In this document: positions 1-9,225 of the stretch, in pieces
Position numbering within the stretch: position 1 is the first letter of the stretch
How the letters are laid out: each line of letters starts with the position of its first letter
Assembly: GCF_042650885.1 (NCBI RefSeq)
Contig: NZ_JBHSBU010000001.1
Coordinates: 3,968,001-4,032,000 of the forward strand
DNA length: 64,000 nucleotides
Origin: Chitinimonas_A lacunae
GTDB lineage: Bacteria; Pseudomonadota; Gammaproteobacteria; Burkholderiales; Chitinimonadaceae
Reading direction: 5' to 3'
Program-made: the position numbers and the translations under genes
The notes under the pieces: generated by a model
Databases searched by the model: none
The model's input: only the letters and a program-made list of their open reading frames with translations
Told to the model about the DNA's origin: nothing

Positions 1-650
1 GCCCCGAGCAGCTGGTGCAGGCGATAGCGGCTCCAGGCCAGGAAAGCCAGGGTCGACAGCAGCAAGGTCAGCACCAGCACTAGCCCTTCGCGCCCCAGGT
101 TTTGCAGCGAAGCGTCGATCTGTTCGGTCTGTTGCTGATAGCGGTTTTGCAGCGTGAGATGGAATTGCTCGGTACGGCTGATCAGCCGTTCGATCTGGAG
201 GGTGAAGCTGTGGGGCAGCGCTTGGCCCCGTCGCTTGGCTTCGCTGGAGGTGCCGCTGAGACGGGCGGCGATGATGTCGAGCCCGCCGGCATGGGCCCAG
301 TCGAGTCCCTGGATCAGTTCTTCGAGGGTCTTACTGTCTTCGGGCAACGCCGTGCGCAGCGCGTCGAGTTTCTGTCGGGCGGCCTGATAGTGGCGTTCAG
401 CCGCCGGCAGCGAAAAACTGTCCTGGGTGCTGCCACCTGTGACGATGAACTGCTGCAACTGCGAGGCGTGATAGCGCAGGTCGGCCACGGTACGCAGATG
501 CGGCCGCAGGTGCTGGACGGTGGCTTCGCTTTGCTGCAGCTGCCGATAATCGGCCAGCGCCACTGCCAGCAGACCCAGCGTTGCCAGGGTGAGGAAGCAG
601 GCATACCAGAAGTAATGCCGCCCAATGCTGAATTGCCTCACGGAGTCCAT
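1..650 (-). CDS. Membrane sensor protein, N-terminal part (truncated by window edge)
   Basis: Only the first 216 codons are present; the gene runs off the left edge. The start is an ATG preceded by AAGG eight bases upstream. The protein begins with a short cytoplasmic stretch, a first membrane segment at about residues 14-33, a roughly 160-residue periplasmic part that is Gln/Leu/Arg-rich and probably helical, and a second membrane segment at about residues 193-210. This is the input half of a signal-transduction protein such as a chemoreceptor, histidine kinase or diguanylate cyclase; the output domain that would decide lies outside the window. The frame stays open upstream to about 910, but nothing there resembles a domain, so I keep the ATG with the ribosome site. 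Confidence 0.7.
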   Translation of the reverse strand, partial: MDSVRQFSIGRHYFWYACFLTLATLGLLAVALADYRQLQQSEATVQHLRPHLRTVADLRYHASQLQQFIVTGGSTQDSFSLPAAERHYQAARQKLDALRTALPEDSKTLEELIQGLDWAHAGGLDIIAARLSGTSSEAKRRGQALPHSFTLQIERLISRTEQFHLTLQNRYQQQTEQIDASLQNLGREGLVLVLTLLLSTLAFLAWSRYRLHQLLG

Positions 651-1031
651 TAATCGCGCCTTGGACAAGAACCCGGCGATCGGCCGCCGCACCAGACCGA
701 CCACCCGGTGATGCACCAGGCAGACTGCCACCCATGACGATTGCCCACTGTAAATCCTGCCAAGGCGAAAGTTAGCTAGGTGAGTTACCGGGAAAGGCTT
801 AGGGAGAATACCGGGAAGGCTGTCATAAACGAGGTATCTGGCCGTTGCGCGGGCTGGCCTCTCCAGCGTCTCGTCCAGAAAACTGACTTCAACAGGACGG
901 GCCGCTCAACAGTCGGCCCGAATCCTCGGCTGCCTGGACGCCTCTTCCACGCCCAATAAGAAGCGGAAAGTCCCGGTCGGTGTTGGGTTGGATGCGTCGG
1001 ACACGCTGACGCCGAATCGGCGGGACATGCG
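651..1031. other. Intergenic region, no gene seen
   Basis: This 381-base stretch lies between two minus-strand genes. Short open frames exist, but none has a good ribosome site or a recognisable product. Its right end holds a copy of a dispersed repeat (998-1035). No clear terminator or riboswitch was recognised. Confidence 0.6.
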
Positions 1032-1035
1032 CTAG
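998..1035. repeat. Dispersed repeat, half copy
   Basis: Twenty bases are identical to 12001-12020 and 15 of the next 18 also match, giving 35/38 overall. The copy covers the TAG stop codon of the solute-binding protein gene on the minus strand. It contains CGCTGACGC, which in the fuller copy near 12000 can pair with an upstream GCGTCAGCG. Confidence 0.65.
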
Positions 1036-1751
1036 CGCAGCGGCCGCTCCAGGTATTTGCTGTGGATACGCTCGACACTGCCGTCCTGGCGCATCTCGGC
1101 CAGGGCCTGGTTGAGCCGTTCCACCACCTCGTCGCCGACGCCCGGGTTGCAGGCCAGATACATTTCGGTCTGGTGAAAGCTCAAGGCCAGCCGGAACGGA
1201 CCAAGGTTCTCCTGCTGGGCCAGATAGGCACCGAGCAGACGGCCGGTGGCCCAGAAGTCGATCCGGCCCAGCGCCAGCTTGCGGGCGTTCAGGTTGTCGG
1301 CGATGGCGTCCTCGACCCGGTAGCCGTAGTCGTGCAGATAGTTGGAGACGGCATCGTCCTGATAAGCCCCGAGCAGATAGGGGCGGGCGTCCTCGATACG
1401 GTTGAGCGTCACCTTGTTGTCGGCGCGGGTATACAGCACCCAGTCATTGCTGACCAAAGGGCCGACCCATTTGAAATTGCTTTCCCGCTCAGGCGTGCGG
1501 GTGGTGGAGTAGACACAGGTCTCATCGCGGGTGATCGCCATTCGGTAGGCGCGCGACCAGGGGTAGAGGCCGATATCGAATTCGATCCGGGTGCGGCGGG
1601 ACAGCTCGCGCAGCAGCTCGGTCGAGATGCCGATAATGGTCTGGCCGCCATCGAGGCTCATATTGAACGGCGGATAGTTTTCGGTGGTCGCGATCAGGGT
1701 TTCGCCATAAGCCGGCGACAGCAAGGCCAGCGCTAGCAGGAAGGATTTCAT
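1032..1751 (-). CDS. Periplasmic solute-binding protein, SBP_bac_3-like (orphan)
   Basis: 239 residues. The Sec signal peptide is MKSFLLALALLSPAYG, with likely cleavage before ETL. The mature protein opens with the TTENYPPFN-type strand typical of amino-acid-binding proteins of the transporter substrate-binding family, followed by GISTELLREL and a second lobe. The family binds small polar solutes for ABC importers or acts as a sensory input. No permease or ATPase gene is adjacent, so a sensory role or a transporter encoded elsewhere is possible. It is one of three such orphans in the window, with 36301-37053 and 49520-50233. The ligand cannot be told from sequence. Confidence 0.8.
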   Translation of the reverse strand: MKSFLLALALLSPAYGETLIATTENYPPFNMSLDGGQTIIGISTELLRELSRRTRIEFDIGLYPWSRAYRMAITRDETCVYSTTRTPERESNFKWVGPLVSNDWVLYTRADNKVTLNRIEDARPYLLGAYQDDAVSNYLHDYGYRVEDAIADNLNARKLALGRIDFWATGRLLGAYLAQQENLGPFRLALSFHQTEMYLACNPGVGDEVVERLNQALAEMRQDGSVERIHSKYLERPLR

Positions 1752-1917
1752 GGCACAGCTCCTTATCGACCAGCATAGCCGGCGTGCCTCGGGCTTGCCG
1801 TCGAGCGAGCGCTTTCTTGGCGGACGCGGCTGCGCTAGAATCCTGCGACTTTTGACCGCGTCCTCCCGTCGCCCCGCTCCGGGGCGGAAAAATCCAAGCT
1901 CCTCAGAGGGTTAGCAT

Positions 1918-3039
1918 ATGAACCAGACCGCCGTGATCACCGGCACCGGCCTCTATACGCCGCCGCATGTCATCTCCAACGAGGAGCTGGTGGCGAGCTT
2001 CAATACCTATGTCCAGCGTTGGAACGCCGCCAACGCCGCCGCCATCGCGGCAGGCACGCTGGAGGCCAAGCAGGAATCATCGGTCGAATTCATCGAGAAA
2101 GCCTCGGGGATCAAGCAGCGCTATGTGCTCGACCGCGAAGGCGTGCTCGACCCGGAACGGATGGCGCCACGGCTGCCGGCCCGCAGCAATGACGAGCTGT
2201 CGATCATGGCCGAGATCGCCGTGGCCGCCGCCCGCGAAGCGCTTGAGCGCGCCGGCCGCAGCGCGGCCGATATCGATGGGGTGATCTGCGCGGCTTCCAA
2301 TATGCAGCGCGCCTATCCGGCGATGGCGATTGAAATCCAGCAGGCGCTGGGCATTCAGGGCTGGGCCTTCGATATGAACGTGGCCTGCTCCTCGGCCACC
2401 TTCGGCATCGAAACGGCCGCCAATGCGGTGCGCACCGGCCAGGCGCGTGCGGTACTGATGGTCAATCCGGAAATCTGCTCGGCCCATCTCGAATGGCGCG
2501 ACCGCGATTGCCACTTCATCTTCGGCGACGTCGCCACCGCAGCGGTGATCGAACGGGCCGACCTGGCCGTCACCCCGGGCTTTGAAATTCTCGGCACCCG
2601 GCTCGCCACGCTGTTCTCGAACAATATCCGCAACAACGCGGGCTTTCTCAATCGCTGCGAAGACCGCTGGGGCGACCTGCGCGACAAGCTGTTCATGCAG
2701 GAAGGCCGCAAGGTATTCAAGGAAGTCTGCCCGATGGTGGCCGAGCATATCGCCGCCCATCTGGCGAGCCTTGATCTGGCGCCGACGGCCGTGCGCCGCT
2801 ACTGGCTCCATCAGGCCAATCTGGCGATGAATCTGCTGATCGGCAAGCGATTGCTCGATCGCGAACCGACGCTCGAAGAAGCCCCGGTGATTCTCGACCG
2901 CTACGCCAATACCTCGTCGGCCGGCTCGATCATCGCCTTCCATCTGCACCGCGACGATATGGCCGCGGGCGAGCTGGGGGTGATTTCCTCGTTCGGCGCC
3001 GGTTATTCGGTCGGCAGTGTGGTGCTGCGCCGCCGCTGA
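1918..3039 (+). CDS. fabH2: Beta-ketoacyl-ACP synthase III, FabH2-type
   Basis: 373 residues, thiolase fold. Predicted to catalyse decarboxylating condensation of an acyl-CoA with malonyl-ACP. The nucleophile Cys157 lies in VACSSATFG, the catalytic His in HQANLAMN and the Asn in NTSSAGS, so the Cys-His-Asn triad is complete. It is longer than classical FabH (about 317 residues) because of N-terminal insertions. Its overall form recalls the 373-residue Pseudomonas FabH2, which prefers medium-chain acyl-CoAs. The start is the ATG after GAGGG. The gene looks monocistronic; coaD begins 169 bases downstream with its own strong ribosome site. The exact acyl preference is inference. Confidence 0.88.
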   Translation: MNQTAVITGTGLYTPPHVISNEELVASFNTYVQRWNAANAAAIAAGTLEAKQESSVEFIEKASGIKQRYVLDREGVLDPERMAPRLPARSNDELSIMAEIAVAAAREALERAGRSAADIDGVICAASNMQRAYPAMAIEIQQALGIQGWAFDMNVACSSATFGIETAANAVRTGQARAVLMVNPEICSAHLEWRDRDCHFIFGDVATAAVIERADLAVTPGFEILGTRLATLFSNNIRNNAGFLNRCEDRWGDLRDKLFMQEGRKVFKEVCPMVAEHIAAHLASLDLAPTAVRRYWLHQANLAMNLLIGKRLLDREPTLEEAPVILDRYANTSSAGSIIAFHLHRDDMAAGELGVISSFGAGYSVGSVVLRRR

Positions 3040-3207
3040 ATCCACTCGATAGAAAAATTCAAGACAACAGCATGCAATACATGGTGCGGCTCTTGATGGA
3101 AAATAAATATTTTCTTGGTAAAACCGCCCAGCATCGCCGGGAGGCTGGCGGTGCTGCCGGGTGAGGCTGCTAGAATGGCGCCGACTCGAACCCAAGGAGG
3201 ACCGCCC

Positions 3208-3702
3208 ATGAAGCGCGCCGTATACGCCGGCAGTTTCGACCCTGTCACCAATGGTCATCTGTGGATGATCGAACGTGGCTACGAGCTGTTCGACGAGATG
3301 ATCGTCGCTATCGGCGTCAATCCGGACAAGCGCTGCACGTTCACCGTGACCGAGCGTGAGAATATGCTGCGCGAGTGTACCCAGCACCTGCCCCAGCTCA
3401 AGGTCGCCACCTTCGAGAACCAGTTCCTGGTCAATTACGCCAAGTCGGTCGGGGCCAACTACATTCTGCGTGGCATCCGCACCGCCAGCGACTACGAGTA
3501 CGAGCGGGCGATGCGCTATGTCAATTCCGATCTGGTGCCCGAGATCGCCACGGTATTTCTGATGCCGCCGCGCTCGATCGCCGAGGTCAGCTCGACCATG
3601 GTCAAGGGCCTGGTCGGTCCCGATGGCTGGGAGCCGGTGCTGAAGAAATACGTGCCGCCGCCGGTCCATCGCCGCTTTATCGAATTAAGCCTTAAAAGCT
3701 GA
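3208..3702 (+). CDS. coaD: Phosphopantetheine adenylyltransferase
   Basis: 164 residues; makes dephospho-CoA from 4'-phosphopantetheine and ATP, the penultimate step of CoA synthesis. The nucleotidyltransferase signature is visible: [10 protein letters not shown] near the start, [14 protein letters not shown] in the middle and SSTMVK near the C-terminus. The frame is open upstream to 3115, but a textbook AAGGAGG at 3194-3200 sits seven bases before the ATG at 3208, which fixes the start. The C-terminal part ([21 protein letters not shown]) differs somewhat from the E. coli form, so a close paralogue of CoaD cannot be fully excluded. The RlmK-like gene follows 17 bases after the stop. Confidence 0.87.
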   Translation: MKRAVYAGSFDPVTNGHLWMIERGYELFDEMIVAIGVNPDKRCTFTVTERENMLRECTQHLPQLKVATFENQFLVNYAKSVGANYILRGIRTASDYEYERAMRYVNSDLVPEIATVFLMPPRSIAEVSSTMVKGLVGPDGWEPVLKKYVPPPVHRRFIELSLKS

Positions 3703-3719
3703 GGCTGGCTGCACGCCTG

Positions 3720-4661
3720 ATGAGCAATTTCTCCGATCTGAAGAACCGGCTGGCCAAATCGGCCCGCCATTACGCCAAATGGGCCAAGCGGCAGGGGCTC
3801 GAATGCTACCGGCTGTATGACCGCGATCTGCCGCAGTTTCCGCTGGCCATCGACCGCTATGGCGAGCGCGCCCATATCGCCGAGTACGACACCGGTTGGC
3901 AGCAAAGCGATGAAGAACATGCCGCCTGGGTGGAAGCCGCCCGCGAGGCGGTGGCCGAGGTGCTCGGAATGCCTCCCGCGGCCGTCGCCTTCAAGATGCG
4001 GCGGCGCCAGAAGGGCCTTGCTCAATATGAGAAAACCGGGGCCGAGGGGCAGGACTTCGTGGTGGTCGAGCACGGTCGCCGCTTCTGGGTCAATCTCGAC
4101 GCCTATCTCGATACCGGCCTGTTCCTCGACCATCGCAATACCCGCCATCGGGTCGGCAACGAGGCGGCCGGGCGGCGCTTTCTCAACCTGTTTTCCTATA
4201 CCGGCAGCTTTACCGTCTATGCCGCCACGGGCGGCGCGCCCGAGTCGGTGACGGTCGATCTGTCCAATACCTATCTCGACTGGGCCGGGCGCAATTTCGC
4301 CCTCAATGGCCTTGACCCCAGCCGCCATCAGCGCGTGCGGGCCGATGTGTTCCGCTATCTCGACGAAGCGCGCGCCCGGCGCGAACGTTTCGACCTGATC
4401 GTGATGGACCCACCCAGCTTTTCCAATTCGGCCAAGATGCAGGGCGTGCTCGATGTGCAGCGCGACCACCGCCGGCTGGTCGACGACTGTCTGGCGCTGC
4501 TGTCGTCCGGTGGCACGCTGTATTTCTCGACCAATCTGCGCGGCTTCAGCCTCGATCCGGCGCTGGCGGCGCAAGGCCGCGACATCAGCGCGCAGTCGGT
4601 GCCCGAGGATTTCCGCAACCGGCGCATTCATCAGTGTTTCCGCTTCGACTCGCCGAGTTAG
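3720..4661 (+). CDS. RlmK-like class I SAM-dependent rRNA methyltransferase
   Basis: 313 residues, similar in plan to the C-terminal (RlmK) half of E. coli RlmKL and to RlmI. The SAM-binding motif I is NLFSYTGSFTVYAA and the catalytic motif IV is DPPSFSNSAKM; an EEHAAW/FKMRRRQKG segment precedes the Rossmann domain as in RlmK. RlmK methylates a guanosine N7 in 23S rRNA. Here the domain stands alone instead of being fused to the RlmL half, so the exact target base is inference. The start ATG follows the coaD stop by 17 bases, suggesting co-transcription. Confidence 0.8.
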   Translation: MSNFSDLKNRLAKSARHYAKWAKRQGLECYRLYDRDLPQFPLAIDRYGERAHIAEYDTGWQQSDEEHAAWVEAAREAVAEVLGMPPAAVAFKMRRRQKGLAQYEKTGAEGQDFVVVEHGRRFWVNLDAYLDTGLFLDHRNTRHRVGNEAAGRRFLNLFSYTGSFTVYAATGGAPESVTVDLSNTYLDWAGRNFALNGLDPSRHQRVRADVFRYLDEARARRERFDLIVMDPPSFSNSAKMQGVLDVQRDHRRLVDDCLALLSSGGTLYFSTNLRGFSLDPALAAQGRDISAQSVPEDFRNRRIHQCFRFDSPS

Positions 4662-4728
4662 GCCGGCAGGCTATAATCCTCCGCTGGCGGGGCCGCCCGG
4701 CGCCGCCGTTGCCAGGAACACCGAACCG

Positions 4729-6042
4729 ATGATGATTGCTACCGAACGCCACCAGGCCCGTCGCGCTGCGCTCAACGCGCGCCTGTCCGCCGGTCTGGTC
4801 GTCCTGCCGACCGCGCGGGTGCAACGCCGCAATAACGACAACGATTTCACCTTTCGCTTCGACAGCGATTTCCACTACCTGACCGGCTTTCCCGAGCCCG
4901 AAGCGGTGCTGGTGATGGTGCTGGGGGCACAGCCGCGCACCATCCTGTTCTGCCTGCCCAAGAACGAAACCATGGAAATCTGGGAAGGTTTCCGCTACGG
5001 CCCGGCCGCCGCCCGCGGTGAATTCGGTTTTGATGAAGCCTATCCGATCGAGGAATTCGACCAGCGCATGGTCGAACTGCTGGCCCACCAGCCGACGCTG
5101 TATTGCCCGGTCGGCGACGACGAGCGCTGGGATGCCCGTCTGATCGAGCTGATCAACCGCGCCCGCCGCCGTGGCCGGGGCTCTTACCATGCCGCGCCGC
5201 TCGGGCTGGTCGATATCCGCGCCACCATCGGCGAGATGCGACTGATCAAGGACGCCCATGAAGCCGACCTGATGCGCGAAGCGGGACGGATTTCGGCCGA
5301 TGCCCATATCCGCGCCATGCGGGCCGCCCGGCCTGGCATGTTCGAATACGAAATCGAGGCCGAGCTGCTCCATGAGTTCTACCGCCGTGGCAGCCGCTAT
5401 CCGGCCTATGGTGCCATCGTGGCCAGCGGCGCCAATGCCACCTGCCTGCATTACCACCAGAACGACCGCCGCATGGAAGACGGCGACCTGCTGCTGATCG
5501 ACGCCGGTTGCGAGCTTCATGGCTATGCGGCCGATATCACCCGCACCTTCCCGATCAACGGCCGCTTCAGCGGTCCGCAGAAGGATGTGTACGAGCTGGT
5601 GCTGGCGGCCATGCATTCGGCCTTCGACGCGGTGCGGCCGGGTCGCCCGCGCGGCGATTACCATACGGCCGCCGTGCGCACCCTGACGGCCGGTCTGGTC
5701 GACCTCGGCCTGTTGCAGGGCGAGGTGGACGGCCTGATCGAGCAGTTGGCCTACAAACAGTTCTATATGCACGGCACCGGCCACTGGCTTGGCATGGACG
5801 TGCACGACACCGGCGAATACGAGGTCGATGGCGTGTCGCGTCCCTTGCTGCCCGGCATGGTGCTGACGGTCGAGCCGGGGCTGTATTTCCGGCCGGCGGC
5901 CAATGTGCCCGAGCATTTCGTCGGGATCGGCGTGCGGATCGAGGACGATCTGCTGCTGACCGAGGACGGTTTCGACAATCTGTCGGCCGGGGTGCCGAAG
6001 ACCGTGGCCGAAATCGAAGCGCTGATGGCCGACCGGGCGTGA
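4729..6042 (+). CDS. pepP: Xaa-Pro aminopeptidase
   Basis: 437 residues, close to E. coli PepP (441). It removes N-terminal residues preceding proline. The creatinase-type N-domain (residues about 1-170) is followed by the pita-bread catalytic domain. Metal ligands are visible in order: LLIDAGCE (Asp), ADITRTF (Asp), HGTGHWLG (His), VLTVEPG (Glu) and VRIEDD (Glu). Two ATGs are adjacent; the first, about 10 bases after AGGAA, is chosen. An earlier in-frame extension into the previous gene has no support. The gene is followed after two bases by ubiH, the arrangement also seen in E. coli (pepP-ubiH-ubiI). Confidence 0.93.
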   Translation: MMIATERHQARRAALNARLSAGLVVLPTARVQRRNNDNDFTFRFDSDFHYLTGFPEPEAVLVMVLGAQPRTILFCLPKNETMEIWEGFRYGPAAARGEFGFDEAYPIEEFDQRMVELLAHQPTLYCPVGDDERWDARLIELINRARRRGRGSYHAAPLGLVDIRATIGEMRLIKDAHEADLMREAGRISADAHIRAMRAARPGMFEYEIEAELLHEFYRRGSRYPAYGAIVASGANATCLHYHQNDRRMEDGDLLLIDAGCELHGYAADITRTFPINGRFSGPQKDVYELVLAAMHSAFDAVRPGRPRGDYHTAAVRTLTAGLVDLGLLQGEVDGLIEQLAYKQFYMHGTGHWLGMDVHDTGEYEVDGVSRPLLPGMVLTVEPGLYFRPAANVPEHFVGIGVRIEDDLLLTEDGFDNLSAGVPKTVAEIEALMADRA

Positions 6043-6044
6043 CC

Positions 6045-7226
6045 ATGACGGCCATTCCTGCCCATGTCGATCTGCTGATTGTCGGCGGCGGTCCGGTCGG
6101 TGGTGCCCTGGCGCTGGCCTTGCAGGACAGCGGCCGCTCGGTGGCCGTGATCGAGGCGCGGGCCGAGCCGGTGGGTGATGCCCGCGCGCTGGCCGTGGCC
6201 GAGGCGGCCGCCCAGCGGCTGGCCGAAATGGGCGCCTGGCCCGCTGCGGCCGCCTCGCCGATCCGGCGGGTCCATGTATCGCAACAAGGCGCGTTCGGCC
6301 GGGTGCTGCTCGATCGACACGACCTGAAGCTCGATGCCCTGGGCCATGTGATGCCCTATGCGGCATTGGCCGGTGCCATTCACCGTCGACTCCAGACGGT
6401 CGTGCCGCACTATCTGCCTGGCACCAGCGTCACCGGGCTGCGCACGCTCGATGGCTATGCGGTGGCCACGGTCGAGCGGGCCGGCGAGACCAGCCTGATC
6501 ACCGCCCGTCTGGTGGTATTGGCCGAAGGTGGCCGACTGTTCGAGGCCGCCGGGCTGGAGCGGATCGAGCGCGACTATGCGCAGACCGCGCTGGTGGCGG
6601 AAATCCATTGCGACCGCGACCACGATGGCATGGCGTTCGAACGGTTTGCCAGCGATGGCCCGATTGCGCTGCTGCCCTTGCTGCCCGATCGGGCCGGCAC
6701 GGCGCGCGGACGCTTTGCCGTGGTGTGGACGCGACCGCGCCACGATCCGCTGGCGGTCGCCACGCTCGACGACGCGGCGTTTCTGGCCGCCTTGCAGGAA
6801 CGGCTGGGCGACCGTGCCGGCCGACTGCTGACGGTGGGGCCGCGGCAGGCGTTTCCGCTGCGGTTGCGCTGGGCACGCCGACCCTATGGCCGCCGGGTGG
6901 CGGTGGTCGGCAATGCGGCGCAGACGCTGCATCCGGTGGCGGGCCAGGGTTTCAACCTCGGTTTTCGCGATGCGCTGACGCTGGCGCGGCTGGTCCGCGC
7001 CTCGTCGCGCGAACAGCTGGGCGAGCCGGCCATGCTGGCGCGCTATGCCGAGCTGCGCCGGCTCGACAGTGGGGCCACCGTAGGATTCACCGACGGCCTG
7101 ATCCGCCTGTTCGGCATTGACCGTCCGGCGCTGCGCCATGCGCGTGCGGCCGGCTTTATCGCGCTTGACAACCTGCCCCCCCTGCGTCGGCTGTTTGCCG
7201 AGCGCATGGTGTTTGGGAGCCCTTGA
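6045..7226 (+). CDS. ubiH: 2-octaprenyl-6-methoxyphenol hydroxylase-type FAD monooxygenase
   Basis: 393 residues; an aromatic-ring hydroxylase of ubiquinone synthesis acting at the inner membrane. It begins with the FAD dinucleotide motif DLLIVGGGPVGGALA and has the second FAD motif GNAAQTLHPVAGQGFNLGFRD. The GNAAQTLHP form is characteristic of UbiH, whereas the next gene has the GDAAHTVHP form of UbiI/UbiF. The ATG is two bases after the pepP stop, indicating translational coupling. No missing residues were noticed. The family is clear; which ring carbon it modifies is inferred from the E. coli gene order. Confidence 0.88.
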   Translation: MTAIPAHVDLLIVGGGPVGGALALALQDSGRSVAVIEARAEPVGDARALAVAEAAAQRLAEMGAWPAAAASPIRRVHVSQQGAFGRVLLDRHDLKLDALGHVMPYAALAGAIHRRLQTVVPHYLPGTSVTGLRTLDGYAVATVERAGETSLITARLVVLAEGGRLFEAAGLERIERDYAQTALVAEIHCDRDHDGMAFERFASDGPIALLPLLPDRAGTARGRFAVVWTRPRHDPLAVATLDDAAFLAALQERLGDRAGRLLTVGPRQAFPLRLRWARRPYGRRVAVVGNAAQTLHPVAGQGFNLGFRDALTLARLVRASSREQLGEPAMLARYAELRRLDSGATVGFTDGLIRLFGIDRPALRHARAAGFIALDNLPPLRRLFAERMVFGSP

Positions 7227-7231
7227 CCATC

Positions 7232-8389
7232 ATGTCCTCCACGCGCTACGACATCGCCATCGTCGGTGGCGGCCTGGTCGGTGCCAGCCTTGCGCTGGCC
7301 CTGGCCGACGGCCGTCGCCGTGTCTGTCTGATCGAACGGCAGACCGTGACGGCCCCGCCGGCCGACGATTCCTGGGATGCCCGGGTCTATGCCATCTCGC
7401 CCGGCAGCCGCGCCTTTCTCGCCCGCTTCGACGGTTTCCATATTCCCGGTTCGCGCCGGGCACCGGTGCTGGCGATGGATGTGCGCGGCGACCGGGGCGG
7501 GCGCATCCGCTTCGATGCGCTGGAAATGGCGGCCGACGAACTGGCCGTGATCGTGGAGAACCGCTGCCTGCTCTGGTCGCTGTGGCGCCGTTTCGACGAA
7601 CGGATCGAGCGGCTGACCGGCGTCACGCCGACGGCAGTGTGGATCGAACCCGACGCCGCCACGCTGGAACTCGACGACGGCAGTTCGCTGAGCGCCCGGC
7701 TGCTGGTCGCGGCCGACGGCGCCAATTCCTGGCTGCGCCGCGAGGCCGGCATCGAATTCGAGCGTCTTTCCTACCATCAGCACGGCGTGGTGGCGAACTT
7801 CCAATGCGAGCGCGACCACGGCAGCGTGGCACGGCAATGGTTCCGTCATGACGGCGTGCTGGCCTGGCTGCCCTTGCCGGGGAACCGATTGTCCATGGTC
7901 TGGTCCACCGACGACGCTCATGCCAAGGCACTGCTGGACATGCCGCTGCCCATGCTGTCGTCAACGGTCGCCGACGCCGGCTGCCGCGTCCTCGGCGGGC
8001 TGACCGCCCTGGCGCCGGCGCAGGCGTTTCCGCTTGCGCTGGGTCGGGCCAGTGCGACCATCGGCCCGCGTCTGGCCCTGGTGGGCGATGCGGCGCATAC
8101 GGTGCATCCGCTGGCCGGCCAGGGGGTCAACCTCGGCTTCGGCGACGCGCGCGAGCTGGCCGATCTGCTGGCCAGCCACGACGGCGACCCCGGTGACCCG
8201 CTGTTGCTGGCCCGTTATGCGCGTGGCCGGGCCGAAGATGTCCGGGCCATGCAGTCGGTCTGTCATGGCCTGCAACGATTGTTCGGCCATCCGTCCGGCA
8301 CGGCAGCCGTATTGCGTAATCTCGGCCTGCGTCTGGTCGATGGCATGGGGCCGCTCAAGCGCGGTCTGATGCAACAGGCGTTCCGCTGA
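7232..8389 (+). CDS. UbiI/UbiF-type ubiquinone hydroxylase
   Basis: 385 residues, paralogue of the preceding ubiH gene. The FAD motif DIAIVGGGLVGASLA stands at the N-terminus, SWDARVYAISPGS follows, and GDAAHTVHPLAGQGVNLGFGD forms the second FAD/NADPH motif. The position directly after ubiH matches E. coli ubiI (visC), the C5-hydroxylase, but UbiF and UbiM are close relatives and proteobacteria vary in which positions each enzyme serves. A TTG start nine bases earlier overlaps the ubiH stop; the ATG at 7232 with GGGAG upstream is preferred. Confidence 0.85.
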   Translation: MSSTRYDIAIVGGGLVGASLALALADGRRRVCLIERQTVTAPPADDSWDARVYAISPGSRAFLARFDGFHIPGSRRAPVLAMDVRGDRGGRIRFDALEMAADELAVIVENRCLLWSLWRRFDERIERLTGVTPTAVWIEPDAATLELDDGSSLSARLLVAADGANSWLRREAGIEFERLSYHQHGVVANFQCERDHGSVARQWFRHDGVLAWLPLPGNRLSMVWSTDDAHAKALLDMPLPMLSSTVADAGCRVLGGLTALAPAQAFPLALGRASATIGPRLALVGDAAHTVHPLAGQGVNLGFGDARELADLLASHDGDPGDPLLLARYARGRAEDVRAMQSVCHGLQRLFGHPSGTAAVLRNLGLRLVDGMGPLKRGLMQQAFR

Positions 8390-8443
8390 CCACGTGCGCC
8401 GCTCCCGCTTTTCCCTACCCTTTGCCCATAGGATCTGAATTCG

Positions 8444-9211
8444 ATGAAAGTCTTTGCCCAACGAAGCGCCGTGCTGCTGGCCGGTCTTACCCTGCTGGCC
8501 TGCGGGGCCAATGCTGCCGGTGCCAAGCCGCAGAAGGAAGGCGCCGCCAGCGTCGAAGCGGTCAAGGCCGAGGTGCAGAAGAAATTCCCGCAACGCCCGG
8601 TTTCCTCGGTGCGTCCGACCCCGGTCAAGGGCCTGTATGAAGTGGTGTTCGCCCCGCGCCAGGTGGTCTACACCGATGCCAAGGCCGACTATATGCTGGT
8701 CGGCGATCTGGTCGATGTGGCCCGCAAGACCAGCATGACCGAAGAGCGAGTGCGCGAACTGTCGCGGACCGACTTCTCCAAGCTGCCGCTCGACCAGGCG
8801 CTCAAGCTGGTGCGCGGCAACGGTTCGCGCAAGGTGGCGGTGTTCTCCGACCCGGACTGCCCGTTCTGCAAGCGCCTTGAACAGGATGTGATCAACAAGC
8901 TCGACAACGTCACGGTCTACACCTTCCTGTTCCCGCTGACCTCGCTCCACCCGGATGCTCCGCGCAAGTCCAATCTGATCTGGTGCCAGCCTGAGCCGCA
9001 GAAGGCCTGGACCGACTTCATGATCAACAACAAGCTGCCCACGGCCGCCCCGGCGCCCAACTGCACTGCACCGCTGGAAAAGATCCAGGTGCTGGCCGAG
9101 CAACTGGGCATCACCGGTACGCCGGCCATGGTGTTCGAGAGCGGCGATATTGTGTCGGGCGCGATTCCGATGGAGGAATTCGAACGGCAACTGGTAGCCA
9201 AGAAGCCTTAA
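8444..9211 (+). CDS. dsbC: Thiol:disulfide interchange protein DsbC
   Basis: 255 residues, periplasmic disulfide isomerase. A leader of about 25 residues ends near ACGANA/AG; LLAC within it resembles a lipobox, so lipid anchoring is possible though less likely than ordinary cleavage. An N-terminal dimerisation domain (about 30-100) leads into a thioredoxin fold with active site C139-P-F-C142 and the cis-Pro loop ITGTPAMV. A second Cys pair (Cys in IWCQPE and in APNCTAP) probably forms the structural disulfide found in DsbC. The gene follows ubiI by 54 bases and precedes the TonB-like gene by 14. Confidence 0.92.
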   Translation: MKVFAQRSAVLLAGLTLLACGANAAGAKPQKEGAASVEAVKAEVQKKFPQRPVSSVRPTPVKGLYEVVFAPRQVVYTDAKADYMLVGDLVDVARKTSMTEERVRELSRTDFSKLPLDQALKLVRGNGSRKVAVFSDPDCPFCKRLEQDVINKLDNVTVYTFLFPLTSLHPDAPRKSNLIWCQPEPQKAWTDFMINNKLPTAAPAPNCTAPLEKIQVLAEQLGITGTPAMVFESGDIVSGAIPMEEFERQLVAKKP

Positions 9212-9225
9212 TCCCGCAGGGGGTG

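Noticed and set aside
651..910. N-terminal extension of the first sensor gene
   Set aside because: The frame is open, but the added residues look random; ATG 650 has its own AAGG.
2077..3669. 530-codon open frame opposite fabH2 and coaD
   Set aside because: Antisense shadow with no motif; the plus-strand genes carry complete active sites and good ribosome sites.
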